Counted from the stretch's first letter, positions 7,219-14,411 are shown. The stretch: 16,432 nt of DNA from an uncultured Lachnospiraceae bacterium (GCA_947564305.1 CANOBT010000124.1:1-16432), one strand, 5' to 3'. The notes: generated by a model not told the origin, from the sequence alone. Numbers and translations are program-made.

Positions 7219-7236
7219 ATGCCCGAAGAACCTTGA
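7219..7236 (+). pseudogene. Five-codon stub of the next parAB-operon gene
   Basis: A strong ribosome binding site GAGGAGG (7206-7212) lies 6 nt ahead of an ATG that encodes only MPEEP before TGA. The -35 box of the promoter for the following Rpn-type gene begins at 7233, inside the stub. The simplest reading is that this marks the insertion or recombination junction that cut off the ICE operon. Confidence 0.5.
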
Positions 7237-7262
7237 AAATATCGTCCCCCATATAGTATACT
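7233..7262 (+). promoter_or_regulatory. Sigma-A promoter of the intact Rpn-type gene
   Basis: TTGAAA (7233-7238) and TATACT (7257-7262) are separated by 18 nt, 28 nt ahead of the ATG at 7291. Confidence 0.6.
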
Positions 7263-7290
7263 GAAAATATCAGAAAGAAAGGATTACAAG

Positions 7291-8283
7291 ATGTCTAACA
7301 AAATACAGAAGTTAAAACCAGATATAGTGCTGAAAGATTACTGGCGTAATAACGAGCAGTTTGCCGACCTCTTTAATGCAGTTTTGTTTGATGGCAGACC
7401 AATTATCAAGCCGGAAGAACTGGAAGATGTTGATACCGAAGAATCCACCGTATTAGAGCATAAGGAATATGCCCAGAGCATCCAGGCATCCAGAGACAAT
7501 ATCAAGATAAGAAAGAAATCCACAGTACATGGAGTAGAGTATGTCCTGCTAGGAAATGAATCTCAGCGGCATATCCATTATGCCATGCCTATGCGTGTCA
7601 TGGGCTATGATTATGCTACATACAAAAAGCAGTACGATAGTAATGCGGTAAAATACAAGACGTCAGAAGGACTCGAAGATGACGAATACCTGTCGCGGAT
7701 GAAAAAGACAGACCGTCTTGCCCCTGTTATTTCTGTTGTCGTCTATTATGGTGAAAACCCTTGGAATGGGCCGACTACCCTGCATGAGATGTTAAACATC
7801 CCTGACGAGGTTGCCAGATATGTCAATGACTATAAGATACAGTTGGTGGAGGCAAGACGCAATGATTTAGCCCTGCATCATGTGAACAACGTGGATTTGT
7901 TCAACCTGTTGGAAATCATTCTGGATAAAAATACTCCTAAGAATGAATCCAAGAAGAAAGCGATACAATATGGTGAAGAGCATCAGGTGGATAAATCTGT
8001 TGTTATGACTATGGCAGGAGCAACGAACAGCAAGATTGATTACAACGCTTTTGAGAAGGGAGAGGTGACCGTGTGTACTTTATTTGAAGAGATTGAAAGA
8101 GAAAGTGAAGCAAAAGGCGAGGCAAGAGGCGAGGCAAGGGGCAAGGCTTTAGGCATTATTGAGACCGGATTAGATTTTGAACTTTCTGAAAATGATATAT
8201 TGGTAAGACTGCAGGAAAAATTGGATATCTCTCTGCAGAAAGCACAGGAATATTTGAATCTATTTAAAAAGCAGAGGGTGTAA
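7291..8283 (+). CDS. Rpn-family recombination-promoting nuclease / putative transposase (YhgA-like)
   Basis: The gene is intact, 330 aa. The N-terminus (DIVLKDYWRNNEQFADLFNA) is the usual opening of clostridial Rpn-type proteins. The core GVEYVLLGNESQ, then HYAMPMRVMGYDYATY corresponds to the PD-(D/E)XK strand-helix region, here with ESQ in place of the ExK/ExQ tripeptide. APVISVVVYYGENPWNGPTT is a hallmark of the family. The C-terminal part has a Gly/Lys/Glu repeat (EAKGEARGEARGKA) and a helix-turn-helix-like tail. Family members nick or cut DNA and promote RecA-independent recombination; transposition itself is poorly documented. RBS AAAGGA lies upstream. The gene has its own promoter and a terminator at 8401-8430, so it behaves as an independent unit placed between the parAB remnant and the excisionase gene. 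Confidence 0.88.
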   Translation: MSNKIQKLKPDIVLKDYWRNNEQFADLFNAVLFDGRPIIKPEELEDVDTEESTVLEHKEYAQSIQASRDNIKIRKKSTVHGVEYVLLGNESQRHIHYAMPMRVMGYDYATYKKQYDSNAVKYKTSEGLEDDEYLSRMKKTDRLAPVISVVVYYGENPWNGPTTLHEMLNIPDEVARYVNDYKIQLVEARRNDLALHHVNNVDLFNLLEIILDKNTPKNESKKKAIQYGEEHQVDKSVVMTMAGATNSKIDYNAFEKGEVTVCTLFEEIERESEAKGEARGEARGKALGIIETGLDFELSENDILVRLQEKLDISLQKAQEYLNLFKKQRV

Positions 8284-8319
8284 CTGCAGAGGATACCGCA
8301 TTGATTGAGATTTATATTA

Positions 8320-8338
8320 GAATGTGTCACAATCGAAC
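8320..8338. repeat. Palindrome-like repeat, copy B (reverse complement of copy A)
   Basis: GAATGTGTCACAATCGAAC is the exact reverse complement of 3343-3361. It lies 37 nt after the stop of the Rpn-type gene. Together the two copies form a 19-bp inverted repeat around 3343-8338. Confidence 0.65.
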
Positions 8339-8400
8339 CTTTTCTGGATTGAAGGATAATCAAGATGTTTTTTCATAGAAAGATTTGAGTTTTGAAAGAT

Positions 8401-8430
8401 AAAAAGGACTGGATAACACCAGTCTTTTTT
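8401..8430. terminator. Bidirectional Rho-independent terminator
   Basis: GACTGG (8407-8412) pairs with CCAGTC (8419-8424) across a 6-nt loop, with AAAAAG before and TTTTTT after. It can end both the plus-strand Rpn-type gene and the minus-strand excisionase gene. Confidence 0.8.
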
Positions 8431-8617
8431 ATTTTGTTTGACAGTTTTTTCTGATATAGGTATTCAGAGATTCTCTCGGTATTTTCCACATCCGTCCAAT
8501 ACGGAAAGCAGGAATTTCATGGCTGCTTAATAGTCTGTAAGCAGTGTTTTTTCCGATTGCCAGTGTCTGGCACAGTTCTTCTACAGTTATTAAGTCATGA
8601 TATCGTTCTTGGTTCAT
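8429..8617 (-). CDS. xis: Excisionase-like helix-turn-helix protein
   Basis: This 62-aa protein is a textbook HTH_17/Xis-type winged-helix: LITVEELCQTLAIGKNTAYR, then IPAFRIGRMWKIPRE. Such proteins bend att-site DNA and turn a tyrosine integrase toward excision. The ribosome binding site GGAAGGAG lies upstream of the ATG on the minus strand. In ICEs and IMEs the integrase gene usually follows xis on the same strand; here a terminator and an Rpn-type gene occupy that place and no integrase is seen, so the gene looks orphaned. A role as a small regulator rather than an excisionase remains possible. Confidence 0.75.
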   Translation of the reverse strand: MNQERYHDLITVEELCQTLAIGKNTAYRLLSSHEIPAFRIGRMWKIPRESLNTYIRKNCQTK

Positions 8618-8785
8618 TTATAGAAGCTCCTTCCATCATAAGTATTTCATGAATGTTGAGTTCATACTAATCCATTTGGGACGTGAAAAGATTAGGAACG
8701 ACTGGCAGTGATTAGAAAATGAAACATAATCAACAATAATGTAATCAATGCCTGGAGGGGCTATATATGATTAACAAAATACAAG

Positions 8786-8820
8786 GTATAGCAAAAAAAG
8801 TGTGTACACTTTTGCTATAC
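8786..8820. repeat. 35-nt inverted repeat, candidate oriT or operator
   Basis: GTATAGCAAAA (8786-8796) and TTTTGCTATAC (8810-8820) are perfect 11-nt arms. The inner GTGTGTACAC is also self-complementary, with three extra A residues on the left arm. Inverted repeats of this kind flank nic sites of mobilizable elements; a binding site for Xis is another option. Confidence 0.6.
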
Positions 8821-8866
8821 TGGCTGAATAGTCCTAGAAATGTGAAATTTCCAGAGCATGGAGTTT

Positions 8867-8894
8867 ATGGTGCGGTTCAGAAAGAAAGCACCAT
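8867..8894. repeat. Short inverted repeat near candidate oriT
   Basis: ATGGTGC (8867-8873) and GCACCAT (8888-8894) are perfect arms with a 14-nt loop. Confidence 0.5.
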
Positions 8895-9136
8895 GCAAGT
8901 CTATTTATGAAGGGAGTGAGCAGATAGATAATCTATATATAATCAAAGAAGGGAGACGGGATAATATCGAAAAAAATATATACGTTTAGGATTGGCTAAT
9001 AGTGGCTGATAGACTGAAATCCCTGTATGGATAATCCCATAGATTGATTTTGAAGTCAGATGGGTTTTTATCTTCTGGTTTAGAAGGGAAAATCATAATA
9101 TATCTGGGCTAGGTAGAAAAATGGAAGGAGAACGAT

Positions 9137-9475
9137 ATGAAGAAACAGGTAAATGTAGAGGAAAGAGAAAGAAAACCAAAAACTAAAGATTTACACGTGA
9201 GACTATCAAATGATACATATAATCTGTTTGAGGAAAGAGCGAGGGAGAGGAAGTTAGATAAGAAAAGCTATGTGGAATATTTAATAAGAAAAGACAGGGA
9301 TGATTTACAGTTTCCTAGAGCTGCAGAAGCTATTAATCAAATATCGGCAGCAACAGTCTGTATAATGGAGTCTTATCATAATGGCTGCGGTCAATGCGGA
9401 AAAGAATGTCCCATACGTCCGTTTGTCATAGATATCGAGGGAGGAGTGGAAAATTTATGGCAGTATTTACAATAG
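9137..9475 (+). CDS. MobC-like ribbon-helix-helix mobilization accessory protein
   Basis: The 112-aa product has a basic start and a ribbon-helix-helix segment (KDLHVRLSNDTYNLFEERA, then KLDKKSYVEYLIRKDRDDL) like those of MobC/relaxosome auxiliary proteins, which bind oriT and load the relaxase. The relaxase gene overlaps its end by 19 nt, which supports that role. Unusual is a Cys cluster in the C-terminal part (NGCGQCGKECPIRP, CxxCxxxC plus one Cys upstream), which could bind a metal. The ribosome binding site GGAAGGAGA is well placed. Function is inferred from fold and neighbour. Confidence 0.7.
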   Translation: MKKQVNVEERERKPKTKDLHVRLSNDTYNLFEERARERKLDKKSYVEYLIRKDRDDLQFPRAAEAINQISAATVCIMESYHNGCGQCGKECPIRPFVIDIEGGVENLWQYLQ

Positions 9476-10059
9476 CAGGAACAGATACCGGGAAGATGGA
9501 GGTATATCCGAAGGAAAAAGATTTAAGAAATTTATTGTTTTATTGTTATAACCATAGTTCTGCTACGGTTATGGGGAATCTATATGATTTGGGAATGGAA
9601 TGCATCTATCAGCAATTTCTATATCTGCAGTGGAGACGGGTAAAACGGCTGAATACAAGGGCATTGCATTATATCCTGAGTTTTGATACGGGAAGATGGG
9701 AAGGAGATCTGGGTGATTCTGAAATCCTATCCATCATGTATTGTTTGAATGGGAGTCTATTTGAGGAGTATCAGCATATTCTATTTTATCATAAGAACAA
9801 GCCGACCCATTACCATATCCATATAATCATTAATCCTGTAAATATACATACATTACGGATGTGCAGAGACAATTGGAGGGAGCTAGGATGGCAGATAGCA
9901 GAATGGTTACAGATTATGTTTAATATTCCACTGCAGTCCTTTACCTATCGAGGTTATCATGGACAGTTGGTACGCGGAGATGAGACAGGTATAGATTTGT
10001 ATAAAGATAAAAAAGTAGAAAAATATGGACTTCAGGATAGGGTGAAATACCTTGAATAG
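9457..10059 (+). CDS. Compact relaxase / mobilization nuclease
   Basis: Relaxases nick one strand at oriT and stay bound to its 5' end through a Tyr. Key features are visible: HYILSFD (conserved His, residue 71), the HUH-like metal motif THYHIHIIINP (118-122), and candidate catalytic Tyr residues near the N-terminus (FYCYNHSS, residues 29-31). The ATG at 9457 is chosen over earlier in-frame codons because GGAGTGG stands upstream and the family N-terminus fits. At 200 aa it holds only the catalytic domain; most relaxases have 300-700 residues, so this is either a minimal IME relaxase or one truncated at the C-terminus. A terminator follows shortly after the stop. Confidence 0.78.
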   Translation: MAVFTIAGTDTGKMEVYPKEKDLRNLLFYCYNHSSATVMGNLYDLGMECIYQQFLYLQWRRVKRLNTRALHYILSFDTGRWEGDLGDSEILSIMYCLNGSLFEEYQHILFYHKNKPTHYHIHIIINPVNIHTLRMCRDNWRELGWQIAEWLQIMFNIPLQSFTYRGYHGQLVRGDETGIDLYKDKKVEKYGLQDRVKYLE

Positions 10060-10070
10060 AATCATGGAGT

Positions 10071-10094
10071 GGCAGGGGATGTTCTGCCGTTTTT
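10071..10094 (+). terminator. Terminator after the relaxase
   Basis: GGCAG (10071-10075) pairs with CTGCC (10084-10088) across an 8-nt loop, followed by GTTTTT. Confidence 0.55.
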
Positions 10095-10139
10095 CATAAT
10101 AAGAGAATTTAGGAAAAATTATATTAGAATTTTAATAGC

Positions 10140-10166
10140 AGGACAGATGAGTGTCCTTTTTGTTTT
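10140..10166 (+). terminator. Second terminator after the relaxase
   Basis: AGGACA (10140-10145) pairs with TGTCCT (10152-10157), loop GATGAG, followed by TTTTGTTTT. It is stronger than the first. Confidence 0.7.
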
Positions 10167-10308
10167 GCTAAAATAAACGAGTAAATGTAATTGAGGTAAT
10201 AGAAAATAAATTTTAGGAGAAGTGGAAGTATACAGGACTATAAGAGGCGTTTTTGTATGCATATCATACGATTCACTTTCATAGATAGCCTTGTCCACCT
10301 AACAGGAT

Positions 10309-10557
10309 ATGGAGCAAATGATAAGGAAGTTGTATCTCTATATGAGAAGGGAAGAAAATCAAGAAGATGCAATCAGCAAAGATTTTCAGGAAGAAATAAT
10401 AAAGATATTAAAAGATGAAATAGGGACAAAAAACGAATCAGAATTTGAACGAATGTGTGATGTAGCCTTTATGATAGGGGCTGTCGGAGAGGAAAATGGT
10501 TTTGTAAAAGGATTTAAGTATGCATATCATTTATTTCTGGAATGTAATCAGAAATAA
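10309..10557 (+). CDS. Small hypothetical protein, DUF6809-like
   Basis: This 82-aa, all-helical, acidic protein ends in FVKGFKYAYHLFLECNQ. The pattern of a short N-terminal helix starting near 'LY', a central charged helix pair and a final 'FxxGFKxAxxL' resembles small DUF6809-type proteins of Firmicutes mobile elements. The match is from memory and not firm. The start is uncertain: the ATG at 10309 has only AGG upstream, and the ATG at 10318 has GGAG too close. It stands alone after a terminator. No function can be given. Confidence 0.55.
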   Translation: MEQMIRKLYLYMRREENQEDAISKDFQEEIIKILKDEIGTKNESEFERMCDVAFMIGAVGEENGFVKGFKYAYHLFLECNQK

Positions 10558-10687
10558 GCACCTTTAGGGAATACATCAGGCTGTTGCGCGGCTATTTGGT
10601 GATGAAAGTATTGTAGGAGTAGGCATATAGTACATAAGCATGCAATTAATCTAAGAAGTCAGATTGGTGACAAAATTTAATAAGGCA

Positions 10688-10747
10688 TCACATGAAAGCA
10701 AAAATAGCGGACAGTCGTTTCTTGATTGGCTGAAAGCTTTCATGTGA
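10688..10747. repeat. 12-bp perfect inverted repeat in a gene-free gap
   Basis: TCACATGAAAGC (10688-10699) and GCTTTCATGTGA (10736-10747) are exact reverse complements separated by 36 nt. The right arm also contains the palindrome TGAAAGCTTTCA. It lies between the hypothetical gene and the minus-strand XRE gene and has no T-run. It could be the ends of a tiny element or an RNA hairpin; nothing else is visible in 10558-10782. Confidence 0.6.
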
Positions 10748-10782
10748 CCGCCTATTATGGGACAGTAAAATGAACCGGATTA

Positions 10783-10992
10783 CTAGGTGGAGTTGTTTGT
10801 TTTTTCAAATAAATCACCAACGGTGCAGTTAAGAATTGTACTTAGTGTATCAAGATTCTCAAATCGGATAGAACTTGTCTGATTTGTCACCATGCGGTTA
10901 AAGTTCTGATAACTTAAATCCATCTGTTTAAAAAGCCAGTACTTTGTGCGGTTTTGTTCTTCTAGGATTTCTAATACTCGTAAGCGAACCAT
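10783..10992 (-). CDS. Small XRE/Cro-type repressor
   Basis: This 69-aa protein is a single helix-turn-helix domain (RVLEILEEQNRTKYWLFKQM, then NFNRMVTNQ, then LDTLSTILNCTVGDLFE) with no effector part, typical of small clostridial XRE regulators. The frame extends to 11040, but the ATG at 10992 is clearly the start because AAAGGAGG lies 7 nt upstream. It is transcribed away from the WYL regulator. The shared region holds an operator-like dyad, and its own promoter (-35 TTATGC at 11042-11037, 17 nt, -10 TATAAT at 11019-11014, minus strand) contains another TTATGC half-site, so autoregulation and control of the neighbouring operon are likely. Confidence 0.82.
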   Translation of the reverse strand: MVRLRVLEILEEQNRTKYWLFKQMDLSYQNFNRMVTNQTSSIRFENLDTLSTILNCTVGDLFEKTNNST

Positions 10993-11045
10993 CTGACATC
11001 CTCCTTTTTGATGATTATAGCGAAAAATCAATCTTTGCATAAATG

Positions 11046-11085
11046 ATGTAAATATAAGTTATGCTTGCATAATGTATGTTTACAT
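11046..11085. promoter_or_regulatory. 40-bp operator-like dyad between the XRE and WYL genes
   Basis: ATGTAAATATAAGTTATGC (11046-11064) and GCATAATGTATGTTTACAT (11067-11085) match as inverted arms at 16 of 19 positions with a 2-nt spacer. A further palindrome AATGTATACATT lies at 11091-11102 and another GCATAA at 11037. The WYL promoter (next entry) is embedded in the dyad. Confidence 0.7.
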
Positions 11086-11093
11086 AATATAAT
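11065..11093 (+). promoter_or_regulatory. Sigma-A promoter of the WYL regulator
   Basis: TTGCAT (11065-11070) and TATAAT (11088-11093) are separated by 17 nt. The -35 sits at the centre of the dyad, so a bound dimer would block RNA polymerase. Confidence 0.7.
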
Positions 11094-11159
11094 GTATACA
11101 TTAGGTTGCGGTGAGTTATACGCCGGAATGTAAAAAAGGAAAAATGGTCAGGGTAATCT

Positions 11160-12128
11160 ATGGATAAGAAGAATAGAATTTTATCAATCTTATATAGGCT
11201 TTTTTCAGGGAATGGAATTACGGTATCAGAGCTTGCGGAAGTTTATCAAGTCTCAGAAAAAAGTATTTTGAGGGACATCAGCATGATTCGTTCCTTTTTA
11301 GCAGAAAACAGAGATTTGGTAGGAAACGTAGAACTGGAATATAACAGGAAACAAAATGTCTATAGATTTAACAGGAGCGATGGGATTCAGGCAAAGGAAT
11401 TGCTTATTATTTTAAAGATTTTGTTAGGAAGCAGAGTGTTTAAGAAAGAAGAGTTGAGAGACTTAATTGGGAAACTCACTGTTTACAGTAGTTGTACAGA
11501 ACGAAAGATTTTTCAGGAGTTTTGGAAAAATGAAATGGGATATTATTGCCCGGCAGGTTCCAAGGAAAACTTTCATTTATATGAATTAGTCTGGAAACTT
11601 GAAACATGGATTAAAGAAGGAAAAAGTATAGAGATTACATATAAAAAGCTAAATGGAAAACAGGTGGAGCGGTGGCTGTATCCCATAGCAGTGGCTTTTT
11701 CAGGTTTTTATTTTTACTTGTTAGCATGCAGGGGGGATATGGAACATTCGGCAGTTGTTTATTATCGGATTGACCGGATAGAACAAATACAAAAAAGGGG
11801 CGAGAAAGTTCCCATAGAGATTGAAGAGAAGCGGCATTTGGAAAGGGCTAGATTGTATAATCAAAAAATGTTTATGGGTGAATATATGAAAATACGATTT
11901 GTTTATACAGGCCCGTCCGTAGAAGCTATATTAGATAAATTCCCAACAGCAGATATTGTTTCTCAGGATGAGCAGAGAACGGAGATTACAGCTATGGTAG
12001 AGTACAGCAGAGGAACTATTATGGAGTTATTGTCGCAGGGAAACTGGGTGAAGGTATTGGGGCCGGAGAAGCTACTAAATGACATAAGAACTGAGGTTAG
12101 TTCCATGAAGCAGATGTATGAGGAATAA
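11160..12128 (+). CDS. WYL-domain transcriptional regulator
   Basis: The 322-aa protein has the standard layout. An N-terminal winged HTH at about residues 1-60 (NGITVSELAEVYQVSEKSIL) is followed by a WYL domain at about 140-215. Its core YPIAVAFSGFYFYLLACRG has FYL in place of the eponymous Trp-Tyr-Leu, and it ends YYRIDRIEQI. A WCX-type C-terminal region ends the protein (about 230-320). WYL domains sense ligands, thought to be nucleic acids or nucleotides, and such regulators often control phage-defence loci (for example BrxR and CapW). It precedes the dynamin gene by 90 nt on the same strand with no terminator between, so it may be co-transcribed with it and regulate it. A ribosome binding site is weak, and a TATGG context surrounds the ATG. 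Confidence 0.88.
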   Translation: MDKKNRILSILYRLFSGNGITVSELAEVYQVSEKSILRDISMIRSFLAENRDLVGNVELEYNRKQNVYRFNRSDGIQAKELLIILKILLGSRVFKKEELRDLIGKLTVYSSCTERKIFQEFWKNEMGYYCPAGSKENFHLYELVWKLETWIKEGKSIEITYKKLNGKQVERWLYPIAVAFSGFYFYLLACRGDMEHSAVVYYRIDRIEQIQKRGEKVPIEIEEKRHLERARLYNQKMFMGEYMKIRFVYTGPSVEAILDKFPTADIVSQDEQRTEITAMVEYSRGTIMELLSQGNWVKVLGPEKLLNDIRTEVSSMKQMYEE

Positions 12129-12218
12129 TGATAGGGGAGGAGGGAGTCTATCAAAAGCCAAATCAGTAATATACATAGAAAAATAAAATTTGAAATAAAG
12201 AATACAAAGGAGAAAGAG

Positions 12219-13688
12219 ATGCAAAATTTTAGTTTTAAGGATGAAAAGCTTCAAAAAGTATATGAGAAAAAAGCAGCGGAATTAAAGACTTTGGCAGATG
12301 AGCCAATCATGGATTCAGCGTATCTGTGGGATAACACGGTCAAAAGGTACGCGACAGCTATGGAGAGGGCAAAAAAAGTTCTTTCTTCAGAAGAAATCCA
12401 TGATTACATTACTATGGGGATGATGAAGAACATTGATACTTTTTTAAACAGATGTGCAAATGCAGAATTTCATATTGCATTAGTAGGGGCTATTAAGGCG
12501 GGAAAATCGACGCTGATAAATGCGCTGTTGGAATATGAGTATGCATCTACAAAGGTTACACCGGAGACTGCATCATTAACTAAATTTAGAAAGGCAGACG
12601 AAAATCTTGTTAAAGTTTCATTCTACACAAAGGAAGAATGGGAGAAGCTATGGAAAAGTGCCCAGGATGCTAAAGCAACAGTCTTTTTGGAAGAATATGA
12701 TGTATTAAAGGCAGAGTCAGAGAAAAATAACTGGCTGAGTCATCCAGAGCAAACAATTATTTGTAACGGAAAGAGTGAGTTGGCAGATGAAATTATGAAA
12801 TGGACATCTTCAAAATCACCAGTGCATTATTTTGTGAAGGAGGTAGAAGTCGGACTTAAGGATTTTCGGTTTCCAGAAGGAGTGGTGTTAGTCGATACTC
12901 CAGGATTGGATGATGTAGTTGAATACCGTTCTAATATTACCAGAGATTATATTGACCGGGCGAATGCAGTGCTTGTATGTGTGAAGTCAGATGCTTTGAC
13001 CGGGCAGGAAATGCATACGATTTATAGTGTTTTTTCAAATACAAGATATCAACCAGAGAAAGTATATATTATTGCAACCCAGTTGGATACACTGAACAGG
13101 CCTGAAAAGAGTTGGAAAGAACAGAAGGATGAATGGCTGAAATATCTGAAGGGAAAGGGAGCCTATGGCAACCTTCAATTGGCAGAAGCAAATTTAATTC
13201 CAGTATCAGCGTATCTTTATACTTTGCTGTTACAATATGACACTTATGCTAGTGATGATGAAAGTGAAAAATCTTGGGATTTAGATTCTATTTTAAGCAA
13301 ATTAAGAATAAGGATAACGGATTTTCACTCAAGGTATGAAGAGTTGATGAATTTTACAAATATCTGTTTGCTTAGGAATAAAATAGAGAGAGAGATTGTA
13401 AGCCGTCATAAAGAAATTATGATAGAGGATATTGAAAATTCATATTTCATTTGTAAAGAAGAAATTCATACATGTTTAAAGAAAATCAGAGGTGAGCAGG
13501 AAGATATCATTACGACGAGTAAAGGAGGCATTGAGGAAATTATTAAAAAACAGAAAGAATTCACTCAAAAATATGAAGAAGCAAAAAATGATAAGAAGGA
13601 ACTGGAAGTGCTTATAAACAAACTGAGGATTATTACACAGAAAAGAGCAGATGAATTGGAGCAGTCAATCAAGGCGTTAGGAAGGTGA
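12219..13688 (+). CDS. Bacterial dynamin-like GTPase
   Basis: Dynamins are large GTPases that assemble on and remodel membranes. In this 489-aa protein the G1/P-loop GAIKAGKST is at residues 90-98. G2 lies in TPETAS (114-119), G3 is DTPG (226-229, VLVDTPGLDDVVEYRSN), and G4 is TQLD (287-290), a mild variant of (N/T)KxD. A helical segment precedes the GTPase domain (1-85). After about residue 370 the protein is helical and Lys/Glu-rich coiled coil, a short stalk. No transmembrane helix is visible, and the stalk/paddle is shorter than in typical 600-1200-aa bacterial dynamins; the two following genes may supply the missing part. The ribosome binding site AAAGGAG precedes the ATG. An anti-phage or membrane-repair role is an inference from WYL linkage and from known defence dynamins (LeoABC/Eleos). 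Confidence 0.88.
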   Translation: MQNFSFKDEKLQKVYEKKAAELKTLADEPIMDSAYLWDNTVKRYATAMERAKKVLSSEEIHDYITMGMMKNIDTFLNRCANAEFHIALVGAIKAGKSTLINALLEYEYASTKVTPETASLTKFRKADENLVKVSFYTKEEWEKLWKSAQDAKATVFLEEYDVLKAESEKNNWLSHPEQTIICNGKSELADEIMKWTSSKSPVHYFVKEVEVGLKDFRFPEGVVLVDTPGLDDVVEYRSNITRDYIDRANAVLVCVKSDALTGQEMHTIYSVFSNTRYQPEKVYIIATQLDTLNRPEKSWKEQKDEWLKYLKGKGAYGNLQLAEANLIPVSAYLYTLLLQYDTYASDDESEKSWDLDSILSKLRIRITDFHSRYEELMNFTNICLLRNKIEREIVSRHKEIMIEDIENSYFICKEEIHTCLKKIRGEQEDIITTSKGGIEEIIKKQKEFTQKYEEAKNDKKELEVLINKLRIITQKRADELEQSIKALGR

Positions 13689-13692
13689 TTAT

Positions 13693-14409
13693 ATGGTTGT
13701 AGGTGATCCTATGGGGAATATAAAGGCAATGTTGCGTAAAATTGTACCTTCTATTATAGATGCTGTTACAAGATTTACCAGGAATACATCTTCTATGAAA
13801 CCAGTAGATGAAAAGTCCTCTGTAGTGGATGTTGACAGTATGATTGAAATGCTCGAATCATACAAAGAAGAGGTGCGTGGGATAGCTGCAGGCATAGAAG
13901 AATCTGTTTATGATGAAGTTGTATGTTATACAGAAGAATTGGGGCAGCTATTTGAAGACAGTTCTGCTGTCCTAAAGAAATATGGGATTAATAAAAAACG
14001 GATTGAAAGGCAAATTACGAAATTGACATCATCTATGAAGGGATTTATAGATAATGAAGTGTCTAAAAATATTTCGTTGGGAAACCCGAAACTGCGAAGT
14101 ATAAATAAAATGATTCCGGGAACACAAAAAGAAGAAGCAATGAAAGAATTTTCGAATGGAGTCATCAAGGACGCCTTGGATAGATACTGCAGAAATATCA
14201 GGGAGACGCTTTCGGATATTTTTGAAGAGGTAGAGGAAGAGGTTTTAGATGTGATTGAAAAAGCCGGTGATGATGCAAATAGGCACTGTATGCAGTTAGA
14301 AGCTATAGATGCGGAGAATTATTCTGAGAAATCAGAGCAGTTGATACTGAATGCAGGCAGTATTATATTATGCTGTGACGCATTAGAGGATATATTGAAG
14401 GGAGAATAG
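13693..14409 (+). CDS. Dynamin-associated helical protein 1
   Basis: The 238-aa product follows the GTPase by 4 nt, in another frame, with GGAAGG at good distance from the ATG. It has no GTPase motif. A short hydrophobic-basic N-terminal helix (KAMLRKIVPSIIDAVTRF) could touch membrane, followed by helices. Its region from about residue 135 (INKMIPGTQKEEAMKEFSNG, then KDALDRYCRNIRETLSDIF) matches the next gene product, so the two are paralogues over their C-terminal halves. I do not recognise a named domain. A detached dynamin stalk or partner subunit is the best guess from position. A single split gene is possible but less likely, because the start signals are good. Confidence 0.65.
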   Translation: MVVGDPMGNIKAMLRKIVPSIIDAVTRFTRNTSSMKPVDEKSSVVDVDSMIEMLESYKEEVRGIAAGIEESVYDEVVCYTEELGQLFEDSSAVLKKYGINKKRIERQITKLTSSMKGFIDNEVSKNISLGNPKLRSINKMIPGTQKEEAMKEFSNGVIKDALDRYCRNIRETLSDIFEEVEEEVLDVIEKAGDDANRHCMQLEAIDAENYSEKSEQLILNAGSIILCCDALEDILKGE

Positions 14410-14411
14410 CA

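Larger units (their letters stand above)
8618..9136. other. Non-coding stretch with inverted repeats; candidate oriT region
   Basis: Between xis and the mobilization genes lie two clear inverted repeats (8786-8820 and 8867-8894). A 47-codon open frame at 8767-8910 has GGAGGGG 9 nt upstream but overlaps both repeats and resembles nothing known. A weak hairpin with CCCAT/ATGGG and a T-run occurs at 9035-9068. The position directly upstream of the MobC-like and relaxase genes fits an origin of transfer. Confidence 0.4.

Noticed and set aside
8767..8910. 47-codon ORF with a good ribosome binding site
   Set aside because: It spans both inverted repeats of the candidate oriT and has no familiar motif; kept only as a remark.
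13688..13693. Dynamin gene as a single gene split by frameshift
   Set aside because: The second gene has its own well-spaced ribosome binding site and start, and its C-terminal half is duplicated in the third gene, so separate cistrons are more likely.
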